A stretch of DNA of 64,000 bases. It comes from Lepidodermella squamata (taxonomy: Eukaryota > Gastrotricha). Positions 49,011 to 59,768 of the stretch are shown one piece after another (the first letter of the stretch is position 1; each line of letters opens with the position of its first letter). Location of the stretch: contig JBLDXI010000038.1 of assembly GCA_047495785.1 (NCBI GenBank), positions 248,001 to 312,000 of the forward strand, in the 5' to 3' direction. Position numbers and translations under genes: made by a program. Below the pieces are notes generated by a model that had not been told where the DNA came from, made no database searches, and saw only the letters and a list, made by a program, of their open reading frames with translations.

Positions 49011-50687
49011 ATGGACGATCCGAAAGTCATTGAGGCGATTGATAAATTGTCTCACTCGGGGGATGTCGACGAATTGCAAACTGCGCTGATGGATTTTTCA
49101 TTGCGCATCGATGCTAATATGTGTTCGCAGGCACTGCGTGAACGTCTTTGGGTGGCTTTGTCGTCGAATCAGCGTTTCTGGCGGTTGTTCTCTGACGAAA
49201 AAGACCCGACTTTGCCTCAAATGGCCGCTCATGCCTTGGCGTCTTTCGCTGGCGACGAATTCCTACTTGGCTGGCCGATTCTAGGCGAAATTCTGCTGAA
49301 ACTTGCCACCCGATTGAAGGACATTCCATCTGAGAAAAAAGCCACCCTTGAGTCATTTGCTCGAGACATTCTTGTACTCTGCTTAGCCTGCTCTCGTCAA
49401 CCAAATCTTCGCTTGCATATTGCTAATTCTATGATCCAAGTCTCAAAGGCTGTGACGCGGCCTAGTTTCATGGCTAATCCGCAATTCTTTCAATATTCTG
49501 TCGATGTCATGCGAAATCTGGCGATGTCTGATAAATGGTACCGCGATGGCGCTGTTCGGTCGGTTTTTACATGGCTGGTTGGATTAGGCCTTCGTCTGTT
49601 TGTCGACGATCAGGCCGCTGAAAAATTTGAATTCGCACGTCAGACTGGACTGGTCATGATCAACTCGGCGCCTCCATCTTCTGCGAAACATCGACAATGT
49701 GTCATCGATTCATTTTTGCCCGAGTCATTGCGAGTTCCTTTAGCTGATTCAATAAGAGCGGTCATGCTGTCGCGGAGTGTCATGCTTTCGAAGCGCCACC
49801 TCTCTGCTTTAGTTGTTTTCAACGCTGGTCTGCAGCGCTGGATGTGCCGAGGGGACGGCGATTTTTGGCTCTTTTCCACCAAATCCAACTTATTCCCATC
49901 GCCTGATGGTATTTTTTACACCTCTTTTTCCTTTCTCACATTTTATTATAATTTTGTAGATATTACAAAGCTGATTCCGATGTTAGCCGTTCAAACATCA
50001 ACCGAATTTGTTCAAATAATTTCCGAAAAACTGGGCGATTCTGGCAAGAAAGTCGATTCTGAAGAAGACCAAGGAATTGCCGCCAGTCTACAACTCATGG
50101 AGGATCTGTTAGCTTTTATCGTATTTCGCAGCGACGATTCGAGTGAAAAGGCTCTGTCTGCCACTGTTCTACTCGAAGCGCATCGCTGTCTGCGAGAAGC
50201 TGCTGTCGGTGCCATTCAGCAGTTGGCCGAGCATGATTTCGAGCAACCTGATAGCTCTGGGATGTACAGCGAAAAAGGCGGTATTATGCTGGCTTGCTTC
50301 AGATGGGCCTGTCGATTTGTTGCGCAAGACGCGGCAACTATGGAAGCTGATACCCTGGCCGCGCTCGTTCGTTACGGCACCGATGGGCTGAGCGCGGTAT
50401 CGCTGCCTACCGTCAACTTAATGCCGATGTTTTTCGCGGCTCTTGGCAACATTTTGTCCCTGAGAGACGATGCGAAGGGCAAAGACATTATTCGACGGTG
50501 TTTCATCGAAAATGGACTTCCGAATTCCACCGTTTTCAAAGCAGATACGTATCTCGAATACCTGTTACTTCTAGTCGACGGGCCGTGGAAGCAGAAAGCT
50601 GTTGAGGTCGAAAGCGAAGAAGGCAAAGAGTTGCTCGATTCGCTGCGGAAAGATCTTTTGGATGTCCGCGAATCGTTGAAAAGCTAA
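49011..50687 (+). CDS. NCDN: Neurochondrin-like helical-repeat protein
   Basis: Exons 49011-49908 and 49960-50687 give 541 residues of ARM/HEAT-like helices. Order and character resemble neurochondrin: an N-terminal repeat (KVIEAIDKLSHSGDVDELQT), an AAHALASFAGDEFLLGWPIL-type helix pair, a central WYRDGAVRSVFTWLVGLGLR, and late helices RCLREAAVGAIQQLAEHD and ACFRWACRFVAQD. Neurochondrin is a cytoplasmic protein known mainly from neurons. The ATG at 49011 lies 14 bp after an acceptor (tcttag). The 51-nt intron is stop-free and a multiple of three, so a retained form would add 17 residues rich in F, Y and T. Other ARM proteins cannot be excluded. Confidence 0.6.
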   Translation: MDDPKVIEAIDKLSHSGDVDELQTALMDFSLRIDANMCSQALRERLWVALSSNQRFWRLFSDEKDPTLPQMAAHALASFAGDEFLLGWPILGEILLKLATRLKDIPSEKKATLESFARDILVLCLACSRQPNLRLHIANSMIQVSKAVTRPSFMANPQFFQYSVDVMRNLAMSDKWYRDGAVRSVFTWLVGLGLRLFVDDQAAEKFEFARQTGLVMINSAPPSSAKHRQCVIDSFLPESLRVPLADSIRAVMLSRSVMLSKRHLSALVVFNAGLQRWMCRGDGDFWLFSTKSNLFPSPDGIFYTSFSFLTFYYNFVDITKLIPMLAVQTSTEFVQIISEKLGDSGKKVDSEEDQGIAASLQLMEDLLAFIVFRSDDSSEKALSATVLLEAHRCLREAAVGAIQQLAEHDFEQPDSSGMYSEKGGIMLACFRWACRFVAQDAATMEADTLAALVRYGTDGLSAVSLPTVNLMPMFFAALGNILSLRDDAKGKDIIRRCFIENGLPNSTVFKADTYLEYLLLLVDGPWKQKAVEVESEEGKELLDSLRKDLLDVRESLKS

Positions 50688-50733
50688 ATGCTCGATATTT
50701 TTTTCAAATGACAATATTTACTTATAGCGATGA

Positions 50734-50739
50734 AATAAA
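50734..50739 (+). terminator. Polyadenylation signal of the neurochondrin-like gene
   Basis: AATAAA 46 bp after the stop codon, in AT-rich sequence, and about 150 bp before the next gene's ATG. Confidence 0.6.
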
Positions 50740-50887
50740 ACAGTTAGTGATAAAACGGAGGTTAGACTTTTTTCTTTGCTATTATGCGGAGATAACAGCA
50801 CAAGCGATAAGAATTCTCTGTTCTCGGTCGAAATATTCTCAGTTTAGCGCTGGACATTAAATCGTGTCTTTTGGTTCTTTCGTTAAC

Positions 50888-51691
50888 ATGGAAACAGACT
50901 CAGCTGTTATTGAGGTTGAGGCGAAAATGCCTAATTTGACAATTGAAACATACGAGCCAAACGTATTCACGAAGTTAATGGATTTGGCCTCCCGGGGCAA
51001 TACTTTGGCAATCAGAGATTTGCTAGACAGTGGTGCGTGCGATGTTAATGAACTAGATCGAGAAGATCCGCATGGCTGGACGGCGTTGATCCTGGCCGTG
51101 GTTAATAGTCAAACAGAGACGAGTCGCTTTTTAATTGAGCGTGGCTCAAATATTCATCATAGAGACATCAGTGGCTGGTCGGCCTTGCTGTTTGCCGTTA
51201 GAAATCAAGATATTGAAACGACAAAAATGCTGCTTCAACTTGGCGCTGATGTGAATGGCGCCAACGGCGAGTTTGGCTTGACGGCTCTGATGATGGCTTC
51301 GCGTTATGGAATGGAAGATATCTGCAAGCTCCTTTTGGAAAACGGCGCAGACGTAGCTGTGGAAAACATGTTCGGCTGGACGGCATTGACGTTCGCCGCT
51401 GCCAACGGGCACACTGACACGGCGCTTTTGCTGATAGGCCATGGGGCCAAAGTTGATCAAAAGACAACGAAAACTTGGGGAGATTTCGTGGTAAAGGCAG
51501 ATCGAAAGGGTTGGTCACCCATGCGGATCGCCGCTCGAAATGGTCATGAAGAGACTGTTAAATTTCTCATTTCTTCGGGTGCTCGAGTAAGTAACACCTA
51601 AATTGATGTGTAACTTGTTCAACTGTTATTACAGCCTTACGGCTCATCAGCATTTGATTTCATTTTTGATTTTCCAAACTCCATGAAATAA
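50888..51691 (+). CDS. Small ankyrin-repeat protein
   Basis: Exons 50888-51586 and 51635-51691 give 251 residues. The ATG at 50888 was preferred because upstream in-frame codons lack an ATG. About five to six ankyrin repeats fill residues 35-230; successive repeats contain HGWTALILAVVNSQTETSRF, ISGWSALLFAVRNQ, FGLTALMMASRYGMEDICKL, FGWTALTFAAANGHTDTALL and KGWSPMRIAARNGHEETVKF. The WxALxxA pattern recalls ANKS-type proteins, but there is no SAM domain. The second exon encodes only an aromatic tail (PYGSSAFDFIFDFPNSMK). It probably acts as a cytoplasmic protein-interaction module; partner unknown. Confidence 0.85.
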
Positions 51692-51692
51692 A
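51687..51692 (+). terminator. AATAAA overlapping the ankyrin gene's stop codon
   Basis: The sequence atgaaataaaagtga places the TAA stop (51689-51691) inside AATAAA. If used, the 3' UTR would be only some tens of nucleotides long. Confidence 0.5.
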
Positions 51693-51834
51693 AGTGATGA
51701 GGATACGAGCTATTCGTTGTAAACACGCGTTTTGGGGCGAATCGTGTTTTTTCTATTCTTCTCTCAAAAGAGCGGGAAATTTAACATTTCATTTTTTAAA
51801 TTGCATCGGTATCAATTGCATTGCTTGTTAAAGA

Positions 51835-52491
51835 ATGGTTCCTTGGAATGGAGTGATGGGGATTGCCCTGTCAAGCTTTTTTATATTAGTTGCCACTGCA
51901 CTATTTGTTTGTGTTTTATACGAGTGGCTAATCGAGCAGTCGGCCAATTCGTCACCTCAGACCGTTCCTCCAACGCCTCCGACACAGACGCCACCTACCC
52001 AGACACCTAGAACACAAACCCCGTCAACTACAGAGACCACTACTTCAAGTCCGGGTACAACGTCTCAGAGTACCACGTCTTCAACGACATCTTCAACCAC
52101 TACAACGGCAAACAGAAGTTGAAACTTTCCAATGCATCTGAACTGGTTAACTTAATTGCGTGGTTTTTTTAGCTACCACAACATCTAGAAGGACAACGAC
52201 GCGCTCTAGCACCACAACCACGACGACTCGCCAGACGACCACCACGTCTACTACCACAACGACAACGTCAAGTATGAACTTATTTTTTTGATCAATATAT
52301 TTAACCATTCTGCAACGTTTTCTTTTTTTAAAGAACCTCCCAATGATACAAATGACACCAATTCAACGTCCACTTCCACGACTACACGGCTAACGCCAAT
52401 ATCACAACTGCTCAATTCCGACAGTAACCGAGAGTCAGCAGGATTGAAGCAGCTAATCGAATGGCTGGGAATGTTCGTTAATGGGTTCTGA
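51835..52491 (+). CDS. Small mucin-like single-pass membrane protein
   Basis: Exons 51835-52117, 52173-52271 and 52334-52491 join in phase to 179 residues. A hydrophobic segment near the N-terminus (GIALSSFFILVATALFVCVL) acts as signal anchor or signal peptide. A Thr/Ser/Pro-rich region of about 110 residues follows, with runs of T interrupted by R and S, as expected for dense O-glycosylation. A short, more complex C-terminus comes last (SAGLKQLIEWLGMFVNGF). AATAAA follows at 52562. No homologue can be named, because low-complexity mucin regions are not diagnostic. It is probably a surface or cuticle-associated glycoprotein. Confidence 0.7.
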
Positions 52492-53103
52492 TCATTTCCT
52501 CGTGCAACCAGTGTTTTTGACTGCTGTCAGAGACTTATTCCCCGAAAGTATTTTTTCCCAAATAAATAAAAGAACAATTGGTTAAGTCAGTCTCGGTCAA
52601 CTTTATTTTTAATACCAAAATTATTGAGAGTACGTTGTTTATGAAATCCGCCATGTGCGTTTTAAGCCAAAACAGAGGCATCGATGGAAATCAACTGAAT
52701 GACACGAATAATGGCTGGCTAGCGCAGCCAGTGGACCAGAGCGAGCTTCAACATAAGTATAAAGACGGACCTCAAATTTATTTACACAGCGAAACGATTT
52801 CGAATATGATTTATGGATACGCAGTTCTGTGTTTCACGTAAAACAGTTCTGGATATTAGCATAAACTAGCCTCAGTTGAATTGCGAACAATGTTGATATG
52901 ATTAATTCGAAGCTACTAGGATACTGTTGAAGCACACATTTACGAAATCAAAAACACGCATAACGAAATCAGTAAAAAGAGCCGCAGAAACAGAGCAGGA
53001 ACTTCCATAACTCACAGAAACTGTCACTGGGTATCCATGCTTAATTCAACAATATGCAAGATGGCGACGAATGAACGATTTATTATTGGTCGACGTCGCT
53101 AGT
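52492..53103. other. Interval between the mucin-like gene and ALYREF
   Basis: Mostly the two genes' 3' flanks. An 88-codon plus-strand frame at 52578-52841 is the only notable open stretch; its product has no signal, repeat or family likeness, so I leave it uncalled. Confidence 0.5.
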
Positions 53104-54345
53104 TTATGCTGTATCAGTCTGAAAGAAATGAATCAATTATTCCGTGCACACTTTACCGCCATTTGTAACTAACCTGCATCCTGTATTCTTCCATCTGCTT
53201 GTCGAGGTCTTCTTTGCTGAGAGCGGGTCCAGTACGGCCTCCACGTCCGCGACCACCTCGTCCGCCTCGGGCACCTCCTCGGCCACGCGCTCCGCCACCA
53301 TTCGCCGCGCCGCCAGAGCTTGCTCGACCACCACCACCACCACGCTTATTACGGTTGAAACCTCCGCGATTAGGTGCGCTACCAATCCTGGATAATCATC
53401 GAGTACAGCCATGACGGTTGAAGTCAAGTTAAGCAAGTAGAGGCTGTTGTACCGACATATACCGGAGCTGCCGCGATGTTATTGCATGGCACAACGCGCG
53501 ATCAGCTGGCGGGAGTTGGCCCAAACAAGCCAATAAAATAATTCTCAAAAATTAATGTACGACTATTACTTGCATAGTCGTACGACGACGCTTAGCTAGC
53601 TGTCGTTTGTCATGTGGCATAGCCACTTCATGTTGAGAATTTATTACCACAGATCTCTACCGAGATCATTCAATAAGCTGTGCGTTGTGCTCACCTTGAA
53701 GCCAAGCTTGCAGGTTTCGGGGCGCCACCGACGACTGCCACGTGCATGGCTCTTCCTACATTTCCCATAAATAGATGAGACTTGGTAGATAGTAGATAGC
53801 ACAAAACACCAACCGTCGAGAAGACGGCCGTTATATTCATTAACGGCAGCAAGAGCTTCCTTCTGATTGCGATACACGACATCAGCTGTTCCTTGGGATC
53901 GCCCGTTGGCATCGTAGTGAACGCAAGCCTTAACAATATGGCCGCAGCGGCTGAAGAGCTCCTGGATATGACACGCAAATTAGCCAACGTTACACATAAA
54001 CAGGAAACCACATCGACTAACATTGATATCTTGATCGTTTACACCGAAGTCAAGGTTGGAAATGGCTAAGCGAGCTGGTCCGGCAGGCGCACTGGCCGCG
54101 CCGTTTGACTTGTCATGCTGCCATTTTCCCGAGCCCAGAGTACGACTCTTCAAGGGCGACTGAGAATTCAGTCGCTTCATTCCAGGCTTAGCGCCTCCTC
54201 GGCCTCCGCGATTTCCCGATCGTCCACGAAACCCAGAACCACCTCTATTGCCGCCACGGTTACCACCACGGCCTCCAGGTCCCTTCGATTTCTTGTTCTG
54301 CTTGATGATGTCATCCAGCCCAAGTTCAAGCTTAGCTGTCGCCAT
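53104..54345 (-). CDS. ALYREF: mRNA export adaptor ALYREF (THO complex subunit 4)
   Basis: TREX component that bridges spliced mRNA and the NXF1 export receptor in the nucleus. Minus-strand exons: 54345-54022, 53961-53814, 53755-53695, 53387-53174 and 53118-53104, giving 253 residues. The N-terminal UAP56-binding motif is present (KLELGLDDIIKQNKK), then an RGG-rich region and an RRM. In the RRM, RNP2 is RLAISNLDFGV and RNP1 is SQGTADVVY. A second RGG-rich stretch follows, and the C-terminal UBM motif ends the protein (LSKEDLDKQMEEYRMQ), as in the REF family. The last exon encodes only four residues and the stop. Confidence 0.96.
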
Positions 54346-55468
54346 AGTTAGTATTCGGAATTCGGAATGAAATTCAAGAACTATTCAAATGAGGGGATGC
54401 AAAGTTAGCACTAATTGCAGATCAAAAAAGGTGCGGGACGAGGATGAATCACAGGTGATGGAGCGATGACGTGAAAAGACAAACCTTGCTTACGAATGGC
54501 GTTGAACGAAGCATCGGGCGCGCAACGCATTTTCAAAATGGCGTTTAAAAACAATGAATTAAAGTTTATTATTTAATTTTTAAGTACTTAATGATATTTT
54601 TTATATTAAATGTGATGCTCATTTGAGTTGGCGCGGGTAAAATATTTGAATTATTGATGGATGTTTCGGTAAAAACGAACCCTACCGCCTGGCCCTCGAG
54701 CTGTGGAACCTATCATGGTCCCAAATGAAAAGCCGGAACTCAAGTACACAGCGAGTAGATGACTGAATTCGCAGATCCTCCTTTCGTTTCTATTCAAACC
54801 CAACGATTCTTTTTGTTTGGTGATGATAAAGTATTGACTAGTTAAGTTGTGGCGTCTTTCGTCTTTTCGACTGGTGCTCTAATCTCGATTCTCGATTTTC
54901 GATCAGCTAATTTTATGTCCATCTAGAATTGTCTAGAAGTATGCGTGCTCGTTTGTTTGTATCGTAAAGTAGGAAAACAAAATACTGTCTACCGGCCTAC
55001 CTTCGCGCTAGATCCAAATATTGCAATATAGTCCATACTCTGAATCCTTTTAATTACTGTATTTTGTTGCAATGTAATGGAAACAAATAAAGATGATGAA
55101 AGATGAAGAGAATCTCAACTTGGAATATGTTGGCCACCCGCGCGGTTCGGACCTGCTTAAAAATGCAACGTAGTACCTTCTAATCTGGATTTCGCTTTGG
55201 TTAGCCTGACAATGCGTTAGATGTGCATTGATACATCATATCTTTAAAATTACTGCCGCCTTATGAGGCAATGTTGTTCACTCGTTGCTATCTCAGTTTT
55301 CTTCGAAGTATATTTTTTAAGATCTGTTTTCGGCTTTGTTTTGGTTTTTCTGTAGGGAAATGAGTGAGAGACTGTTTCGTTGCGGCTATTCACAGTGCTT
55401 CGGCGTGGGTTCTTTATTTGGTTTTTATTATCTATAGGTATTAACTAGTATTGTTGACAGCATAAATA
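54346..55468. other. Divergent intergenic region between ALYREF and BLZF1
   Basis: No supported gene in either orientation. It presumably contains both promoters. A polyadenylation-like aaataaa at 55085 has no gene that clearly uses it. Possible acceptors for the BLZF1 leader are ctatag near 55437 and ttgacag near 55459. Confidence 0.5.
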
Positions 55469-56415
55469 ATGGCGAACGGCCCTGTTGCTTGTTCTGATGA
55501 AGTCTGTGATAAATGCCGATCTAAATGCGACGAACTAACCGCCAAATTAAAAGAACAAATGAAAATCAACAGCGATTTAAAAAATCTTCTTGTCGGTGCT
55601 GTTGGGGGCTCGGATGTTGGTGTGTTGATCGAAAACATGGCCAGGGATAAAATTACACTTGATCGCGAACTAAGTGAGGTGAAAACGCAAGTCGAAAAAG
55701 GTACCGATGATATTGACAATCTGACTGCTCAAGCCGACACCTGGCGCAGCAAATACCTTGCCTTGAAAATAGCACTCAAGGTGGGTTAATCACATCTTTT
55801 ATTTTACTTCTGTTCTCTAGTAATACTTGCCTTTGCTAATTTTTCGAAATCTATTCGGGCATATTTATTTACATATCTCGTGTAGAGATAAATGCGAATA
55901 CGTCTAATTTAAATGACCTCATTATAATGCAGGAAGCCCTTACATGGAAAGCGACTGCATCCAGGCAAATTGAAGAAATGCAATCGGCGCTTGGTGAGCT
56001 CATGGCAGACCATGATCGAATCTGGGCGTCTACTTCTTTCACCTATGCTGCTTTGGCTGTTCTTTGTAAGCAAAGTGCCGAGGGCTTGTGTTACATACCT
56101 GAGAATAAATTGCATGGAAACGTTATTCACATAAGTGATGTCAATCTTAAACTGGCTCGATGTTTGTTGACGGTATTTGGTAAGACGCCGATTTCTAACG
56201 CAGTTTTACTAGAAAGGCAGCCGACATCCGAACCTACCGCTGCTGCTCGGAAAGCTTCTGGTTTGCTTGCAGCACTTTACAAAATGCAAAATTCCGACAT
56301 ACAAACTGCTCATTCACGGGACGTGTTGGTTGAACGTTTCCATCCTTCTGTACCACGGCCGGATTCCGATGGGCCAAGGTGCAGAGGTTGCGTCGGAAAC
56401 ATCATTGTCTTGTAG
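55469..56415 (+). CDS. BLZF1: Golgin-45 (basic leucine zipper nuclear factor 1)
   Basis: Golgi-matrix coiled-coil protein that links GRASP55 and Rab2 to cisternal stacking. Exons 55469-55780 and 55933-56415 give 264 residues, shorter than the human protein (about 400). The family block is clear: LKNLLVGAVGGSDVGVLIEN, then RDKITLDRELSEVKTQVEKG, then DNLTAQADTWRSKYLALKIA. This matches the NxDLLVAxVGDD...CDVWxSKFLASR segment of golgin-45. The N-terminus begins with a small cysteine cluster (CSDEVCDKCRSKC) and the C-terminus ends CRGCVGNIIVL. The gene lies 220 bp upstream of IVD on the same strand. Confidence 0.72.
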
Positions 56416-56635
56416 GCGTTCTGTTTTATTACTTGACGGATTTCTGAAGAATTCTAACCACTTTGTGCATGGCTGGCATGTTCTCGTTGATATTTAAATT
56501 TGAAAGATGTTCGTTGTGCATTTACCATGACAAATAATCTGTCTTTCCGCATAACAAATAAAAGTCCCAATTTTACGAGATATCTAGCCATTTTCGTTTC
56601 CCTAAATTTCGTATTTTTTAGGAGACTTATTGACA

Positions 56636-58083
56636 ATGTTACGCCGAGTCACTAGCCAAGGCATTCGAATCTCGAATGCTCTGTTTGCCAAGCACCAAAG
56701 CGGTCAGGTCACGCTTTGCCGTAATATGTCTCATTTCCCGATCAATGATGACTTTTACGGGTTGTCACCCGAGCAAAAGGAATTTCGCAATGTAAGATTT
56801 TCAATACCGTCTTCAAAATTCCACCAACCAATCCCATTTTAGACTGTTTTCAACTTTTGCCAAAAAGAATTGGCTCCTCATGCGGACAGGATAGACAAAG
56901 AAAACAAGTTCGACCAATTCAGGCCGTTCTGGCGGAAGCTTGGTGATATGGGTCTGCTGGGAGTCACCGTCCCTACGGAGTACGGTGGCACTCAACTCGG
57001 CTACCTCGACCACGTCATTGCGGGCGAAGAAATTAGCCGCGTCTCCGCTTCCATTGGTCTATCTTACGGTGCCCATTCAAATCTTTGCGTCAATCAGCTC
57101 CGAGTTCATGGAAACGAACATCAGAAGAAAAAGTACTTACCGAAGCTATGCAGCGGCGAATTCGTTGGAGCGTTGGCCATGTCTGAGCCGAACAGTGGAT
57201 CTGACGTCGTTTCTATGCGGCTTCGAGCGGAGAAAAAGGGCGACCATTACGTTCTTAACGGTTCGAAGTTCTGGATTACGAACGGGCCTGAAGCTGATGT
57301 TCTCATTGTATACGCAAAAACCGATCTTTCTGTTGAGGCTAAACATGGAATAACAGCTTTTATCATTGAAAAAGATATGCCGGGCTTCAAAGCAGCTCAG
57401 TATCTTGATAAACTAGGAATGCGTGGCTCTCCAACCTCCGAGCTCGTATTCGAAAATGTCAAAGTTCCCGGTAGGTTTTGATCTATACGCGTAATAACTC
57501 ATGGATTTATTATTCTAACTTTAGTTGAAAACGTCATGGGCCCTGTAAATAAGGGTGTCTTCGTTTTGATGAGCGGGCTTGATATTGAGCGTGCCGTGCT
57601 TTGCGCTGGACCTCTCGGAATCATGCAGGCAAGTTGCGACGTTGCTTTTGACTACGCTCATACACGCGAGGCATTCGGTCAAAAAATTGGAACCTATCAA
57701 TTGCTTCAGGTTTGTTTCCATCTAAACACTAACAATATTCAGTATCGACGGTTGAATTTCAGGGCAAAATGGCTGACATGTACGCTGCCTTGGCTTCTTG
57801 TCGGTCATATACCTACAACGTTCTGCGTCAACTCGACCGCGGAGAGCGCTCAAATCGCGACTGTGCGGCTTGTATTTTGCTGGTTTCTGAAACCGCGACG
57901 AAAGTTGCTCTCGATGCTATTCAAATTCTGGGAGGCAACGGTTACATCAATGACTACCCGACTGGTCGCTTCCTTCGCGACGCCAAGTTGTTCGAAATCG
58001 GCGCTGGAACAAGTGAGGTTCGTCGCCTCATTGTCGGACGCAGTATCAACGCCGAGTACATGAAAATGAGCAAGAGTGGTTGA
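56636..58083 (+). CDS. IVD: Isovaleryl-CoA dehydrogenase, mitochondrial
   Basis: FAD-dependent acyl-CoA dehydrogenase of leucine breakdown, converting isovaleryl-CoA to 3-methylcrotonyl-CoA in the mitochondrial matrix. Exons 56636-56791, 56843-57470, 57525-57709 and 57763-58083 give 429 residues, the usual length. The N-terminus is basic and lacks acids ([14 protein letters not shown]), a mitochondrial presequence. Family blocks: [60 protein letters not shown], and [20 protein letters not shown]. The catalytic glutamate typical of IVD is in the [10 protein letters not shown] block, which distinguishes it from other acyl-CoA dehydrogenases. An acceptor (gtattttttag, ending 56621) lies 14 bp before the ATG. 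Confidence 0.97.
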
Positions 58084-58181
58084 AACCAGCTCGTTCTACT
58101 TGAAAAGTGACTGCACCATGATTTTCTTCCCAAAAATGAATTAAAGATCTATGACTCTGTCCGGTTGTTGTCTCTCAAAAG

Positions 58182-58187
58182 AATAAA
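58182..58187 (+). terminator. IVD polyadenylation signal
   Basis: AATAAA about 100 bp after the IVD stop, in the gap before the convergent small gene. Confidence 0.6.
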
Positions 58188-58320
58188 ATATTTTCGAATT
58201 CACGCATGGTTTCCTTAGGAAATTGACTTTCTCAGTTGAATTTAAGTTTACTCCGTATTTCAAGTTCTCGTTTTATAGCGCAATAAATTCGAGTTGTCAG
58301 TGTAATATAGTCTTGTGTGC

Positions 58321-58621
58321 TCAGCAAAGTTTGACGCCGCAAACCGGCAGCATTACTATGAGTACGATAGCTATCAACAGACAAGCAGCCAGGCAAACCA
58401 AAACGATTATGAATATCATGCCAGGTTCCTGAATCATTTCTGCATACAAAATTATTACACAATAAGAAACTTCACAATGAGAAACACTCACTATCCGCAT
58501 TGCTTCTTTCAACCCGCGAAATGATGACTTCGCCCGCATTGTTGAATGTACCACAGTTGCTAAGAACAACTGACCACAGCAGTATGAGAGCAGTCAGCAT
58601 AATACAAGCCTTTTGCCACAT
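58321..58621 (-). CDS. 82-aa small membrane protein, unrecognised
   Basis: Two minus-strand exons, 58621-58492 and 58439-58321, join A|AA across a 52-nt intron (gtgagt...tatgcag) to 82 residues. There is a signal peptide (CIMLTALILLWSVVLSNC), a short ectodomain of about 25 residues (GTFNNAGEVIISRVERSNAD), then a strong membrane span (MIFIIVLVCLAACLLIAIVL) and a short cysteine-containing tail (VCGVKLC). Canonical splice sites, phase agreement and the protein's layout support a real gene. The family is unknown. It lies downstream of ATP5PD on the same strand. Confidence 0.68.
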
Positions 58622-58968
58622 TTCGAGAAGTACTTCACTACTACTTTTTTAATAAACTCGGATGGCCTTTTGTTTGTTACCTTTTCAAAAACACTTGCGC
58701 AATCACAACTTCCTTTATTGTTTTCAATTCATTCTATAGGACTGCGTTAGTAACGCTAGGACTTGCAACTAAGGTTTAACACATCATTCTTTCAGGATTT
58801 GATGGGGCAATCTTTTCAAATGGCGGGCGGCAGTGCGGCTGATTAAAGCGAACTCAATTATTCAACGCCCTGATTTATGGTTCGAACAGTCATCGGGGAA
58901 AGCTATGTGCTCATCATCGGTAATCAACGTCTTTTCGTCAGCTTATCGTTTATAATTTCATAGTTATT
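58622..58968. other. Gap between ATP5PD and the small membrane-protein gene
   Basis: The 347-bp minus-strand interval contains the ATP5PD 3' UTR and presumably the leader of the small gene. No other frame or motif stands out. Confidence 0.5.
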
Positions 58969-59559
58969 TTAATGGTTGACAATGCGCTTGCCGAGTTCGG
59001 CGCCGCCGCCGTTGTAGTACCACGAGTGCGGCCAGTGGGTCGGCTTCTCGGGGTTCGGCACACCGTCGGGGAAGTAGGCTTTCATCAGCTCGTGGCTCAT
59101 TTCTTCCGGCTTAGGCAGCTTGTCGAACCATTGGACAAGTTTCTTATAAAACTCAATGTCCGAATTAACTTTGGCAACGCCCAACTTGACTTTTTCAGCG
59201 ACCGCGGCCTCTTCCTTGGTCAGGCGATCAACGCTCTTATCAACATCGCTCGGATATGGGATGGATAGGGCCTTGTACTGAAACAAATATCGATGATAGC
59301 TTACGTAAATTTTATTCGAGAATTCCAATCAAACCTGTTTTTCGAATTCTCCGACCATTGATTGAGCCGACTGAATGGCTTTGCGGTAGTGCTCAAAGTT
59401 GATTGCCGGCAGTTTTTCCGGGTTGCTGTGGATCCTGAAAACCAGGTTGTCAGTGCGAGTCTTCAGTGCCTTGTAGAATTCTCGATGGTTCTCCGGCAGC
59501 TTGGCGGCAAAAGCTGCCCAGTCAACGGCGGTCTGAGCCACACGGCGCGAAGCAGCCAT
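58969..59559 (-). CDS. ATP5PD: Mitochondrial ATP synthase subunit d
   Basis: Peripheral-stalk subunit of the F1Fo ATP synthase in the inner mitochondrial membrane. Minus-strand exons 59559-59335 and 59277-58969 give 177 residues (human 161). The start (MAASRRVAQTAVDWAAFAAK) matches the family, as do the middle (INFEHYRKAIQSAQSMVGEF), the helical EKQ-YKALSIPYPSDVDKSV and the Pro/Trp-rich C-terminus (THWPHSWYYNGGGAELG). The start is preceded on the minus strand by an acceptor-like ttttatag 13 bp upstream. It sits 209 bp downstream of POLR3D. Confidence 0.95.
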
Positions 59560-59768
59560 TGATAATAAAACTCTATAAAATGAAAATGAAACAGATGAAA
59601 ACTTACTACACCAAATTTATTATTTTCGGCTATAATTCTGCCGATCGCACATACTATGATAGGTATAACAAATCACAGCTATAAGCAAAGCTTAAAGCTA
59701 TTGTTCACATTTATAGCCCACAAAATAAGCAAAACAACAATATGCTTTCAAAGTGATTATCACATCAC

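Noticed and set aside
52578-52841. 88-codon frame after the mucin-like gene
   Set aside because: Starts within sequence just after a poly(A) signal and has no recognisable feature; not enough support.
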